Source of the DNA: JANNVK01 sp031414415
GTDB lineage: Bacteria > Acidobacteriota > Blastocatellia > Pyrinomonadales > Pyrinomonadaceae
Reading direction: 5' to 3'
DNA length: 64,000 bases
NCBI GenBank assembly: GCA_031414415.1
Contig: JANNVK010000070.1
Span: 8,253-72,252, forward strand
Part shown: piece after piece, positions 15,601-27,700 of the stretch
How positions within the stretch are numbered: the first letter of the stretch is position 1
Layout: each line of letters begins with the position of its first letter
The notes under the pieces: generated by a model
The model's database searches: none
What the model saw: the letters and a program-made list of their open reading frames with translations, nothing else
What the model was told of the DNA's origin: nothing
Translations under genes and position numbers: made by a program

Positions 15601-18294
15601 TTACAAATTAATCGTAGAATGTGCTGAAGAAAGCCTCGCAATCGGCACACGAAATGGCGAGCAGCTAACATAATCAAGCTCAAGAGAGTTAAAAAACTCA
15701 ATCGAACGTGGATCGCCGCCGTGTTCGCCACAAACTCCGATTTTTAGTTTTGGATTAACTGCACGAGCTTTTTCAACCGCAATCTTAATCAATTGACCAA
15801 CGCCTTCAATGTCCAAAGTCTGAAACGGATCGTCCGGATAAATTTTCTTTTCAACATAAAGCGGTAAAAATCTGCCCGAATCGTCGCGACTCAAACCAAA
15901 AGTAGTCTGTGTTAAATCGTTTGTTCCAAAAGAGAAAAACTCAGCTTCGAGAGCAATTTTATCAGCAACCAAAGCCGCACGCGGAAGTTCGATCATTGTT
16001 CCGACCATAAAATCGAGGTCAATTCCATGTTCGTTAATTACTTGTTTGGCAATTTCGCGAATTAAAGTAGCTTGATTTTTAAATTCTTCGGGCGTTGAAA
16101 CGAGCGGAATCATCACTTCCGGCAAGACGATAAGCCCTTCGCTTTGCACTTCGCAAGCAGCTTCGAAAATTGCTCTCGCCTGCATTCGCGTAACTTCCGG
16201 CACTAATAATCCGAGCCGACAACCTCGCAAACCGAGCATCGGATTCGATTCAGAAAGATGTTCAACACGCCGCAGAAGTTTGCGTTTTTCGGCAATTTCG
16301 TCAAGCAACAAATCCATCTCTTTTGGACTTGCTTTTCTTGCCTCAAATTTCAGTTCGGTGAGTTCTTCCATTAAATCATTATGACTCGGAAGAAATTCGT
16401 GAAGCGGCGGATCGAGCAGGCGAATCGTTACCGGCAAGCCATTCATTGCTCGAAAAATTTCGATAAAGTCTTGCTTTTGAAAGGGTAAAAGTTTTGCCAA
16501 GGCTTTTTCGCGTTCGCCAAGTCCGCCCGCGAGAATCATTTCACGCATCACTGAAAGGCGTTCTTCGCCAAAAAACATATGTTCAGTTCGACATAATCCG
16601 ATGCCTTCCGCACCATAATTTCTCGCGACAGTCGAATCATTTCCGGTGTCGGAATTAGCACGAACTTTCAAACGGCGAGTTGCATCTGCCCAAGTCATCA
16701 AAAGGTCAAAATCTTTATCAAGTTCGGGTTGGACTGTCGCAATTTGTCCGCGAAAAACTCGTCCGGTTGTGCCGTCAAGCGTCAGCCATTCGCCTTTCGG
16801 AATCGTAATTCCATCAACCGAAAATTCATTGTGACCATAATCAATTACGAGATTTCCGGCACCAACGATACAAGGTTTTCCCATTCCGCGAGCAACAACG
16901 GCGGCGTGCGAAGTCATTCCGCCACGTTGAGTCAGAATCGCTTCAGCCGCAACCATTCCGTGAAAATCATCAGGACTCGTTTCGCGGCGAACCAAAATAA
17001 CTTTATGCCCGAGTTTCGCCATTTCTTCGGCTTCATCAGGCGAAAAAACCGCCACGCCCTGTGCCGCTCCCGGACTTGCTGGAAGTCCGGTCGCCAATGC
17101 GATTGCTTTCGAATCTGGGTCAATCATCGGATGCAAAAGTTGGTCAAGTTGCTCGGGCGAAACTCTCAAAAGTGCGGTTTTCTGGTCGATTAGATTTTCT
17201 TTATACATTGCTACCGCAATTTTCACAGCCGCCGAACCAGTCCGCTTTCCGCTGCGAGTTTGGAGCATAAAAAGTTTCTCGTTTTCAATCGTGAATTCAA
17301 TGTCTTGCATATCACGATAATGCTTTTCGAGACGAGCCGTAATATCTGCAAGTTGTTGGAAAACAACAGGTAACTGCGTTTGTAAATGCGAAATTGGGTT
17401 TGGCGTTCGCGTTCCCGCAACAACATCTTCGCCTTGTGCATTGAGCAAATATTCGCCGTATAAAATATTTTCGCCGGTTGATGGATTTCGCGTGAAACAA
17501 ACGCCTGTTCCACTCGTTTCGCCCATATTTCCAAAAACCATCGCCTGAACTGTGACCGCTGTTCCGAGTTCTTCTGAAATTCGATTTACACGTCGATAAT
17601 CAATTGCACGCTTACCTTTCCACGAATCAAAAACCGCCGCAACCGCCATTTTTAATTGCGATTCTACTGATTCTGGAAAACTTAGACGATGTTCATCTGA
17701 AAAAACAATCCGTTTGAAAGACGCGACAATTTCTTTCAATTCTTCAACCGTTAAATCTGAATCTGAACGCGTTCCATGTTTGTATCGCTCTAAAACACGC
17801 TCAAATTTTTCGTGTTCAACACCCAAAACAATTTGGCTAAACATCGCAATAAATCGCCGATATGCGTCCCACGCAAAACGCTCGTTTCCAGTCTGTTTCG
17901 CCAAACCGATAACCGTTTCATCATTTAAACCAAGATTCAAAACCGTGTCCATCATTCCGGGCATTGAAACCGGCGAACCTGATCTAACTGAGACAAGTAA
18001 AGGATTTGTCGCGTCGCCAAACTTCTTTCCAGACTTTGTTTCAACACCATAAAGTTTGTTCATAACTTCTTGCCACAAACCTTTCGGAAAGAGCTTTTCG
18101 CCTTCGTGATATGCTTTGCAACAATCAGTTGTTACAATAAATCCGGGCGGAACTGGCAAGCCAAAACTTGTCATTTCGACCAAAGCCGCACCTTTTCCGC
18201 CAAAAAGAAGTTTCGGCGTTTTGGTTGTCGTTTCATCACATTCTTCGAAAAGATATGTCCAAGTTTTATTAGAAGTTGTTTGTTGCGTTACCAT
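15601..18294 (-). CDS. ppdK: Pyruvate, phosphate dikinase
   Basis: PPDK interconverts ATP, phosphate and pyruvate with AMP, pyrophosphate and phosphoenolpyruvate, and serves glycolysis or gluconeogenesis. The 897-residue length is standard. The N-terminal ATP-grasp domain starts at LLFGGKGAALVEM. The swivelling phosphohistidine domain has GGMTSHAAVVARGMGKPCIV with the catalytic His at residue 463. The C-terminal PEP/pyruvate barrel has GTNDLTQTTFG and VCGEHGGDP, with the acid/base Cys at about residue 855. It is cytosolic. It is divergent from aroDE across 72 bases, so the two promoters are close together. No regulatory protein gene (DUF299 type) is adjacent. Confidence 0.97.
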   Translation of the reverse strand: MVTQQTTSNKTWTYLFEECDETTTKTPKLLFGGKGAALVEMTSFGLPVPPGFIVTTDCCKAYHEGEKLFPKGLWQEVMNKLYGVETKSGKKFGDATNPLLVSVRSGSPVSMPGMMDTVLNLGLNDETVIGLAKQTGNERFAWDAYRRFIAMFSQIVLGVEHEKFERVLERYKHGTRSDSDLTVEELKEIVASFKRIVFSDEHRLSFPESVESQLKMAVAAVFDSWKGKRAIDYRRVNRISEELGTAVTVQAMVFGNMGETSGTGVCFTRNPSTGENILYGEYLLNAQGEDVVAGTRTPNPISHLQTQLPVVFQQLADITARLEKHYRDMQDIEFTIENEKLFMLQTRSGKRTGSAAVKIAVAMYKENLIDQKTALLRVSPEQLDQLLHPMIDPDSKAIALATGLPASPGAAQGVAVFSPDEAEEMAKLGHKVILVRRETSPDDFHGMVAAEAILTQRGGMTSHAAVVARGMGKPCIVGAGNLVIDYGHNEFSVDGITIPKGEWLTLDGTTGRVFRGQIATVQPELDKDFDLLMTWADATRRLKVRANSDTGNDSTVARNYGAEGIGLCRTEHMFFGEERLSVMREMILAGGLGEREKALAKLLPFQKQDFIEIFRAMNGLPVTIRLLDPPLHEFLPSHNDLMEELTELKFEARKASPKEMDLLLDEIAEKRKLLRRVEHLSESNPMLGLRGCRLGLLVPEVTRMQARAIFEAACEVQSEGLIVLPEVMIPLVSTPEEFKNQATLIREIAKQVINEHGIDLDFMVGTMIELPRAALVADKIALEAEFFSFGTNDLTQTTFGLSRDDSGRFLPLYVEKKIYPDDPFQTLDIEGVGQLIKIAVEKARAVNPKLKIGVCGEHGGDPRSIEFFNSLELDYVSCSPFRVPIARLSSAHSTINL

Positions 18295-18366
18295 AATTTT
18301 TTTTGGTTAAAGTCTCAATATTTAGTTGAGTATAACGTGGTATTGTTGAAGTTACAAGAAAGTCTT

Positions 18367-19830
<1,464 letters not shown>

Positions 19831-19860
19831 AAACCAACGAATCTATAGATTTGTCGTCAT

Positions 19861-21711
19861 TTAATAGAAAAATTCGTTTTCCTCTTCATCAAGTTTATCT
19901 TCTTCGTCTTTTTTCGGGTCTCTGAGGAATCCTTGAGCGATAAATAATTTGACTGCGATGCGGGCATCTGATCGCGTAAAACGATCTGAGAGCGAAGATA
20001 TTCTGCCTAAATCTGCTTTCCCAAGTAGTTGAAACTGTTTGATATATCTAAAAAGTAAAACAGTGTTCCAAGAATATCCATCAACTTTCAATATGAGTTC
20101 GCCTTTCTTAAAAGTTTCGCTTTCCTTGTTGTATTTGCTCAATACGGCAGACGCTTGGACAAAATCGTTAAGTTGGTCAACAAATGGTTCGAAAAGCCGA
20201 AAAGCCTCGGTCGGGTTTATAATCGAGTAACCATTTACCGCTTCCATAACATCGTTTAATTCATCTTCGTCTTCGGGATTCTCGTTGATTAACGACTTCA
20301 CATCTTTCATCAAATTCCTTGCTGTTTCGATGTCTTTTTCCGCTCCTTTTTTATGAAAATCAATTGCGATGGCTACAAGTTTTTGTATCTGAACACTTTT
20401 TTTCGTTATTTTCCCAATCAAACCTTTTGCTTCGTCGAGTTTTCCTTCTTTTGCCGTGCGTGTAATTCTAGCTGATTCAAAAGCATCGGCGGCACGCTCA
20501 CGAAACTTATCATCAGGAATTTTTTCAATCAATTGCTTTGCACGAACTTCATCCTCTATTTTCCCGATTTTATTGAGCAAAGAACTATATGCAGTCGCTT
20601 TTTCTGACTCATTAAAGTCACTTATTTTCTCAAGAATTTCCTCAGGCGTGGTGTTCGGATTCCACAGTTTCTGCCGTTCTTGCATCTTTTTTACTTCGGG
20701 AGGAAGATTTTTCATCAATTCTGACTGTCTTTGCTTGAGTAATGCAGATTTTTCCGGCACTAACTTCTCGAGCATCGGCAATGCTTGGATAAGTCCAATC
20801 GAATTGTCAATCGAATTGTTCGGCTTGAGATATGTATCTACAACTTTGTTTGCAATTTGGTTGATTTGGGAATCGGTAAATTTAAACCGTTTTTCTTTAC
20901 CGTCTTTTTTTACCTTTGAGTTTGTAGCAAAATTAAGAAAACGAACCGCCGCAGCTAAATCATCACTTTTTTTCGTCAAATCTGTATCACTAATTTGTTT
21001 TGCGATGTCTGACGCTAGTTCCGTCGCTTTCTTTTCATTCTTTCTATTCAGTTTTTGCAGAAGTGGAAGAACATTCCAAGAAATACCTTTTGAGAGGCTG
21101 TCTTTTATCAATTTAATTGCTTTATCCGGATTTTGTTCAGCCGCAAGAACCGCAAATTGCTGTTCGAGGGCAATTTCATTTCTAACTTTATATTGTTGTG
21201 AATCGAAACTAAACATTCCGCCGCCTTGTTTCGATGCCGGTAGCGAGGCTTTTGCCATGCTTGCCGCGAGTGTTGCTGTGCGAGTTTGCACGAGTAACTC
21301 AATCGCCAAATCTGCATCGTGTTTGGCAATTAACGGCAATATCTCATCGCGAATGCTGCCCCATTCATAAAGTCCGAAATACGGATTATCGCTATCTTTT
21401 TTTTCTTTTTCGGCGAGCTGGTTTGAAACAATCAGATCATTTGCAGCGTCTTGGAAAAGTTTTCGAGCTCTCTTTTCATCTGTCTTCCAAAAAAGATCGC
21501 CAGCAATGCCGTAAACCAACGCTCGGTTTTGCGGTAATTTTAAATTTGAAGCATCGCTTACTGATTGATCGAGTAAATCGAAAACGAGTTTTTCAAGTTC
21601 TTTCTGTTTTTTTTCATTCTCAGATTGAGATTCGGTCGCGGAAGTTTGAGCGAAAACAGCACAACTAAATGAAACGAGTATCAAAAAGAACAAAACGCGT
21701 GAAACTTTCAT
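19861..21711 (-). CDS. Exported helical-repeat protein of unknown function
   Basis: 616 residues with a clear Sec signal (MKVSRVLFFLILVSFSCAVFAQ, cleavage after AVFAQ). The mature protein is almost entirely helical and Lys/Glu/Leu-rich, with TPR-like or HEAT-like spacing (for example KARKLFQDAANDL, EKAIKLIKDSL-type helices, FDEAKGLIGKI-type pairs), and ends in an acidic tail (KKDEEDKLDEEENEFFY). I do not recognise a catalytic motif. It is probably a periplasmic scaffold. Long antisense frames across it are shadows. It stands alone between aroDE (convergent) and the ThiF-like gene (divergent). Confidence 0.7.
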   Translation of the reverse strand: MKVSRVLFFLILVSFSCAVFAQTSATESQSENEKKQKELEKLVFDLLDQSVSDASNLKLPQNRALVYGIAGDLFWKTDEKRARKLFQDAANDLIVSNQLAEKEKKDSDNPYFGLYEWGSIRDEILPLIAKHDADLAIELLVQTRTATLAASMAKASLPASKQGGGMFSFDSQQYKVRNEIALEQQFAVLAAEQNPDKAIKLIKDSLSKGISWNVLPLLQKLNRKNEKKATELASDIAKQISDTDLTKKSDDLAAAVRFLNFATNSKVKKDGKEKRFKFTDSQINQIANKVVDTYLKPNNSIDNSIGLIQALPMLEKLVPEKSALLKQRQSELMKNLPPEVKKMQERQKLWNPNTTPEEILEKISDFNESEKATAYSSLLNKIGKIEDEVRAKQLIEKIPDDKFRERAADAFESARITRTAKEGKLDEAKGLIGKITKKSVQIQKLVAIAIDFHKKGAEKDIETARNLMKDVKSLINENPEDEDELNDVMEAVNGYSIINPTEAFRLFEPFVDQLNDFVQASAVLSKYNKESETFKKGELILKVDGYSWNTVLLFRYIKQFQLLGKADLGRISSLSDRFTRSDARIAVKLFIAQGFLRDPKKDEEDKLDEEENEFFY

Positions 21712-21876
21712 TTTATAACTCCAAAGGGCGTGAAATTGGTTAACGACAAAACTCTATCATTGAATCCATTTTTGATAAAGATAAATTAAAAAAAATCATT
21801 GTATTCAGGTAGTTTCAACACTTCATTGCTATAATAAAATCTTAAACTAGGTAGGTTTCACATCAATTTTGCAATT

Positions 21877-22896
21877 ATGACTGACCGCTACAGCCGACAA
21901 ATCCTTTTCCAAAACATTGGAAAAACAGGGCAAGAAAAACTCTTAAATTCGCGAGTTTTGCTTGTCGGTTGTGGTGCGTTAGGAGCCTCGCATGCGGAAA
22001 TGTTGGCTCGTGCAGGCGTTGGGAAAATTAGAATTGTTGATCGTGATTTTGTCGAATTTTCGAATCTTCAGCGACAGACTTTGTATTCAGAGAGCGATGC
22101 AATTGAGCGTTTGCCAAAAGCGATTGCGGCAAAAAATCGACTTTCGGCTATCAATTCGGAGATTGAAATAGAAGCGATTGTTGCGGATATAAATCAGCGA
22201 AATATCGAAGATTTAATTGCCGATTGTGATTTGGTGATTGATGGCAGCGATAATTTTCAGGTTCGTTATTTGGTCAATGATGCTTGCGTAAAGCATTCAA
22301 TAAATTGGATTTACGGAGCTGCGGTTTCGAGTTATGGAACTTCTATGACGATTATTCCGAATGAAACGCCTTGTTTGCGTTGCATATTTGAAGAAATGCC
22401 AAACGCCGCAAGTTCGCCGACGTGCGATACTTCCGGCGTAATTCAACCGATTATTTCGAGCATTTCTTCCGTCCAAATTTCCGAAGCTTTGAAAATTCTG
22501 ACAGGTAATTTTGACAAACTTCATCATTCGCTGGTTCAGATTGATATTTGGGAAAATGATTGGCGAAAAATCAAACTTGGCAAGCCAAATGATGATTGCA
22601 TTTGTTGTCAACAGCGAAAATTTGAGTTTCTCGATGCCGAAAATACTGAGTTTTTCACGGCACTTTGCGGACGTGATTCGGTTCAGATTTCTTCGCCGAT
22701 TCCAACCGAGATTGATCTTAAATCGTTTGCCGTTAAATTAAAAAATCTCGACGAAGTTAAACAAAATGAATATCTTGTGAGGTTTATTGCAGATAATTTT
22801 GAAGTGACTGTTTTTCGCGATGCGAGAGCAATTATCAAAGGAACTGATGATTTTACAGTCGCGAGATCGGTTTATGCAAAGTTCATTGGTGCGTAG
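21877..22896 (+). CDS. ThiF/MoeB/HesA family adenylyltransferase (E1-like)
   Basis: These enzymes adenylate the C-terminal Gly of a ubiquitin-like sulfur carrier (ThiS or MoaD type). The nucleotide-binding loop VGCGALGAS is near residue 30. The DRDFVEFSNLQRQTLY segment with the ATP-binding Arg residues is near 57-72, and two zinc CxxC pairs are visible (CLRC near 167, CICC near 237). The PTCDTSGVIQP segment corresponds to the CxxxGVLGP motif of MoeB. The extra C-terminal 80 residues resemble neither rhodanese nor a carrier domain that I can name. No thiS, moaD or sulfurtransferase gene is nearby, so the pathway is unassigned. A TATAAT sequence at 21830-21835 may be its -10 box. Confidence 0.85.
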   Translation: MTDRYSRQILFQNIGKTGQEKLLNSRVLLVGCGALGASHAEMLARAGVGKIRIVDRDFVEFSNLQRQTLYSESDAIERLPKAIAAKNRLSAINSEIEIEAIVADINQRNIEDLIADCDLVIDGSDNFQVRYLVNDACVKHSINWIYGAAVSSYGTSMTIIPNETPCLRCIFEEMPNAASSPTCDTSGVIQPIISSISSVQISEALKILTGNFDKLHHSLVQIDIWENDWRKIKLGKPNDDCICCQQRKFEFLDAENTEFFTALCGRDSVQISSPIPTEIDLKSFAVKLKNLDEVKQNEYLVRFIADNFEVTVFRDARAIIKGTDDFTVARSVYAKFIGA

Positions 22897-22903
22897 TTTT
22901 TTT

Positions 22904-22935
22904 ACGCAAAGCCGCAGAGATGCAAAGACGCAAAG
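22904..22935 (+). repeat. Octanucleotide repeat, four copies
   Basis: ACGCAAAG, CCGCAGAG, ATGCAAAG and ACGCAAAG in a row, 8 bases after the ThiF-like stop codon. It is an 8-base relative of the heptamer repeats of this window. Confidence 0.75.
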
Positions 22936-23019
22936 TAAATTTTCATAAAACTTTGAATTGAATTCCGAAGTTTGTGAAACAATTCACGCAATTTTTCGTT
23001 AAAACATAGAGGAAATAAT

Positions 23020-24315
23020 ATGAATCATCTAAAAAGTCATCCGCGAATTGTCATTATCGGTGGCGGATTTGGCGGATTGCAAGCCGCAAAACAGCTTGGG
23101 AATCGACGTGTTGACGTAACCCTGATTGACCGAAAAAATCATCACACATTTCAGCCGTTGCTATATCAAGTTGCGACGGCGGTTTTGTCGCCAGGCGAAA
23201 TTGCCTCGCCGATTCGTCGGATTTTGAACAAATTTCGTAATATCGAAGTCGTTTTGGGCGAAGTAATTGGGTTTGATTTAGAGAAGCAAAACGTTTTGCT
23301 CAACGACAATTCGAGCGTTCCTTTTGATTATTTGATAGTTTCAGCCGGAGCGAGACATTCATATTTTGGTCACGATTCGTGGGAAAATTCAGCTCCTGGT
23401 TTGAAGACAATCGAAGACGCTTTGGAGATTCGCCGCCGAGTTTTGTTGGCATTTGAACTCGCCGAAAGGGAAGCGATTTTAACTGGCGAACATTCTCCGA
23501 TCAATTTTGTTGTAGTTGGCGGCGGTGCGACAGGCGTTGAACTCGCGGGTGCAATTGCAGGTATTGCACGGCAAGCATTGGCGAATGATTTTCGCAATAT
23601 TGACACGACCAAAGCTCGCGTTTGTCTCTACGAAGGCGGCGAACGAATTCTCAATAGTTTTTCGCCAGATCTTTCAGAAATTGCCAGACGAGACCTCGAA
23701 GATTTAGGCGTTGAAGTATATCTCAATAGCTTTGTGACCGATTTACAGAGCGGAAAAGTGAAAGTTGACGACAAATGGTTTGATTGCGATGTTGTCGTTT
23801 GGGCGACCGGCGTGGCGGCATCACATTTGGGCAAAGATTTGAATGTCGAGACTGACAGCAATGGACGTGTTTTTGTTGAAAAAGACTTATCGATACCAAA
23901 TCGACCGAATGTTTTTGTCATCGGCGATATGGCTAATTTGTTGCAAGAAAATGGCGTGCAAGTTCCCGGCGTTGCTCCAGCGGCAACTCAAATGGCTGAC
24001 TCTGCGGCGAAAAACATCATGCGTGACATTCGCGGCGAACCACGCAAAAGATTCCAATATTGGGACAAAGGTTCAATGGCGACAATCGGTCGAAACAAAG
24101 CAATTGTCGAAGCGGGAAGTTTTAAAATATCAGGATTTATCGCCTGGCTTGCTTGGCTATTTGTTCACGTTATTGCACTTATCGGATTTAGAAACAGACT
24201 TTATGTGATGAGCGAATGGTTCTGGGCATACATTTCTCGCGAACGAAGTGCAAGATTAATAACGGGCGATGCGGATGAATTAGAAGATGCAATGAGATTT
24301 ATGAAGAAGAGTTAA
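23020..24315 (+). CDS. ndh: Type II NADH dehydrogenase (NDH-2)
   Basis: NDH-2 oxidises NADH and reduces quinone at the inner face of the membrane without pumping protons. The FAD loop VIIGGGFGGLQAA is at residues 11-23, the NAD loop VVVGGGATGVELAG at about 165-178, and the second FAD motif NVFVIGDMA at about 298. The C-terminus has the amphipathic membrane-anchoring region (GFIAWLAWLFVHVIALIGFR) typical of the family. The quinone-site AAxQxA motif appears as APAATQMADSAAKN. The 431-residue length is normal. AGAGG precedes the ATG. It is a single-gene unit after the repeat at 22904. Confidence 0.93.
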   Translation: MNHLKSHPRIVIIGGGFGGLQAAKQLGNRRVDVTLIDRKNHHTFQPLLYQVATAVLSPGEIASPIRRILNKFRNIEVVLGEVIGFDLEKQNVLLNDNSSVPFDYLIVSAGARHSYFGHDSWENSAPGLKTIEDALEIRRRVLLAFELAEREAILTGEHSPINFVVVGGGATGVELAGAIAGIARQALANDFRNIDTTKARVCLYEGGERILNSFSPDLSEIARRDLEDLGVEVYLNSFVTDLQSGKVKVDDKWFDCDVVVWATGVAASHLGKDLNVETDSNGRVFVEKDLSIPNRPNVFVIGDMANLLQENGVQVPGVAPAATQMADSAAKNIMRDIRGEPRKRFQYWDKGSMATIGRNKAIVEAGSFKISGFIAWLAWLFVHVIALIGFRNRLYVMSEWFWAYISRERSARLITGDADELEDAMRFMKKS

Positions 24316-24380
24316 ACGCATTACGAAAATGAGTCGGTGGCTGCGACAGTTGGCACAAAATCACCTCTTAAACTTAATAA

Positions 24381-24647
24381 ATGAGTCCACTCCGAAAAGT
24401 CGATTTAAATAATTTTGTGGAATAAATCTGATAATACAATGTGTTCCAAAGAATATAGATTTAGATGGCATAAGTTGTATTTTTGTCGCGTCAGTGACAA
24501 CTGAATCATTGACAATTTTTCAATTGTCGCAGACGCGACAACGACTTTTTTAAAATTTCCGTGGGTTAAAACCCACGGCTAAATTCATTGTATCGCAACG
24601 CGATACCGGACAAATCCGTTAAATATGGGTTTTTGGAGTGAACTCAT
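24381..24647. mobile_element. MITE-like element with nested palindromes
   Basis: A 267-base non-coding element bounded by imperfect 18-base terminal inverted repeats: ATGAGTCCACTCCGAAAA at 24381-24398, and at 24630-24647 a copy whose reverse complement matches it at 16 of 18 positions. Inside lie three hairpins: a 10-base stem TTGTCGCGTC/GACGCGACAA (24483-24492 with 24532-24541) that contains GACAATT/AATTGTC; CCGTGGGTT/AACCCACGG (24559-24578); and GTATCGC/GCGATAC (24590-24606). There is no reading frame for a transposase. No clear target-site duplication is visible. The CCGTGGGTT palindrome resembles REP-type repeats. Confidence 0.65.
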
Positions 24648-24660
24648 AAATAAAATATCC

Positions 24661-24695
24661 AAAAAAAGACCACTTTTTTCAGAGTGGTCTTTTTT
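24661..24695. terminator. Bidirectional rho-independent terminator
   Basis: AGACCACT (24667-24674) pairs with AGTGGTCT (24683-24690) around an 8-base loop. An A-run lies before the stem and a T-run after it, so it can end transcripts from both sides: the NDH-2 side on plus and the beta-helix protein gene on minus. Confidence 0.85.
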
Positions 24696-24764
24696 GTCAA
24701 GATTTCGAGTTTTGTCAACCTCAAAATCAGCTAAAAATGAAACTGTTTACCTTGCATAAAAGTT

Positions 24765-27700
24765 TCAAAATTGGTCGTGAACCCACCATTGACCGTCGGA
24801 TATGCTATATGGAAATTCGGCTTTCGTTCTCCGATAAGCAGTTGGTCGATCAAACGAGCTGCTCGCGGTTTTGATTTTTAGCGGAATATCATCATCAGTT
24901 ACGGTTGGAGTTCGATTGTTCGATCCCCAAGTCATACTTAAACTTCGTGTTCCACAACTAGCAAACGGATCTTTAACATGAAACTCCTGTGTGCTTGGAC
25001 GCCAAATGCCTAGTTGAGTGCAATTGCCACTCAGATATTTACCAGCAACTGGCACATCATCTGCCTGCCCGAGAGACGAAGAGTAAGCTGTCGTTGGGTT
25101 GCGAGGATCAACGATGCTCCAAATTCCAGAGTTATACTGTGCAATTTGATCGTATCCAAAACCTAAAAAGTCACCTACCTGAATTTTGTCTCCCAGATTC
25201 GGACCTCTCTGAATATAAATATGTGGTTGTCCGGAGCGTGGGTTCAATATCCAAATTGTTTGATTACTCGGGCGATAAACTGCAATCTCATCTTTGTTGC
25301 CCGAAACTGAGCCAGATTCATCGATGAAATTACCGACGAACGGAATATCACCCGGAATACCCCAACCCCAAACGTAGGATGTGGTTGTATTTGGATCGTA
25401 AACCCACCATTGTCCAGTTGATGGACGCCAGGTGACAATTTGAGCGAGCGTGCCCGGGAAGAAGTTGCCAATCAGAGGAACATCGTCAGTTGTGCCCCAA
25501 TTTACATCTTTAGTAATGCTGGTAGCACTTGGATTCGCTTCCCGAATACGAAACTGAGCCTGCGGATTGCTAGCAGAGCCTTTACGGTAAATCACGAAGT
25601 CTTCACGAGCGGCATTAAAGAAACTTCCTACGAGTGGCTGATATTCCGCTCCGGTTTCTTCTCCACCAAAGTTAATTGCATCATTCCAAGGAACTGGGCG
25701 GCTGCCGCAAGTTACTCTGGTCGGAGTTGGAACTCCAACATAAAGGTTCGGATGTGTATCCAAGAGTCCGTTAAACGAATTTGAACCTACATTAAAAGTG
25801 TCACCGCAATATGTCACTCGACTAAGATTTGCTTCAGACGCTGTGCTCACGTTGAAGGTGCCATACTTATTGTTCATGCTGACAAGAAACGTTTTACCGT
25901 TGATATTGATGTTTGATGAACTGAAGTTGTTATTTCGAAGCACTAGGTTAGAAAACTGAAGGGAATTGTAAGGAATGGAATATCCGGGAATACCGTTTAC
26001 TCCTATGGTCAACGCATTTGTCACGTTTTGCGTGTTTTTTAGTCCAGTCAAATAAACTCCAGCCATTTGCAACTCAAGACAATCTTTCATTGTATTTGAT
26101 GTCGCCCGGCACGTAACATTTTGAAGTGAACTGCCGCCTTCCTTTTGATACCAGCCAGTAGCGTATGCAGAATTGGAGTCAATCGAAAGATTCATCACAT
26201 TCCAGTTTGAAAGATTCGAAGAATCTAAGCTAGCGGCTGTCATATTATTGACGAACTTGAGGTTTTTCCAACTAAGTCCATCAGACATTGGATCGTCAAC
26301 AGATTCCGGAGCGACAACTAAACCTTTGTCGAAACCTTCAAAAGTCAGACCGCTAAAATGCATATCTGATGATGCTCCAATCCCAGCACTTCCACCGATG
26401 ATTGCAAGTCCATTTGTATTCTCACCAATAGTTGTTGTTCTTAACCTGAGGTTGCGAATTACGATTCCAGATGTTCGATTTGGTGGTGGAACATCGATTT
26501 GAAGGAGTGGTGAACCTCGTCCGTCTTCGTTTAAGACAAGCTCTCCTTTATTGACACCAACAAGCTGTCTGCCACTTGGGATAAAGATTGTCCGATCAAT
26601 TGGAACGGAGTTTTTAATTAACACAGTTCCGCGATTAGTTTGTGAGTCAAGAAGAAGTTGTAATATCTCCGAGCATTTTGAGGCATTGTTGCAGTCACTA
26701 CCAACCTCACTAAACTCAATCGAATTTGAGTAAGGTAGAAATGCTTCCATCGGCATAACACCAGTATTGAAATGCTCACCGCCGACCTCATTAATATTTG
26801 GTAAACCTGGAACACCTGATGGGCAAACTGTGTGAGCTTTGACGAAAGAGTAATCGCCACCTGCGAGGAAAAAGCTTCCGCGGTTTCTTTCTGTATGTGT
26901 GAAAGCCATTCGCCAATCTCCATATCCAATTGGATCATTAGGATTCATGCGAGCTACTGTATCTGTCCGATCCCAATGCACATCGCCGCAATCAACAACA
27001 GTAGATTGCAAACCTGCTCCAACAAACTCCATACGTCGCTTATCAGGATGGTTTTGCGAAAGTGAAGTCTGCGGATTCGGTGCCGCAATTATGCCATTTC
27101 CGATTAGATAAAGTTTCATGCTTGCGTCCCGAAATTCGCCAGTTGCCACACTATTCTCTAAAACAATTGGATCGAAGTTTGTTTTCGGTGGAGTTGCTGC
27201 ACCAATGTTTTCTACAATCAACCCTGTTTTTGTTCCTTCGTAATGAAGTTGTTTGAAATAAAGTCCGCCGTGTTTCTCGATCTTTACGCAGAATTCAGGT
27301 TTATCAACAAACGCAGCAGCACCATCGCCGTTGCAGTTGAGTTGTAAAAATTTAAGTTTTGGATTTTCGCCGGTATATGACACAGGTGCACCCGCACTTA
27401 TAATTTCAATTGCTCCTTGATTTTTAATCATGTAGGTAACGTTGAAATTCTGAACGTCCCAATCGTAAGCATACATCGCATCAATTTTAAGTTGTCTGTT
27501 GTTTCCTGCGGTTCTAACTCCTCTCATTTTGATGTCCGATATTGAGTTACCGATGGCGTTGATACCATTCGTAAAGCCAGTGATTGAAACATTTTCGAAA
27601 ATAACATCCGAAATATTGCCTCCAGAACTAGCGTTCATCCTCACTCCGGTTGTAATATCAGCCGCAATTTGATCAAAAGTACCTGCTTGACTAGCACAGT

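Noticed and set aside
18070..18366. Extended 5' end of the AroDE frame.
   Set aside because: This part is antisense to ppdK, has no homology to AroD, and the conserved barrel starts exactly at the ATG at 18367.
20456..21370. 304-codon antisense frame inside the exported helical protein gene.
   Set aside because: Shadow of a Lys/Glu/Leu-rich gene: the antisense gives Phe/Ser/Leu-rich protein without a domain.
24381..24647. Transposase gene within the MITE-like element.
   Set aside because: No frame longer than a few tens of codons is open across it, so the element can only be non-autonomous.
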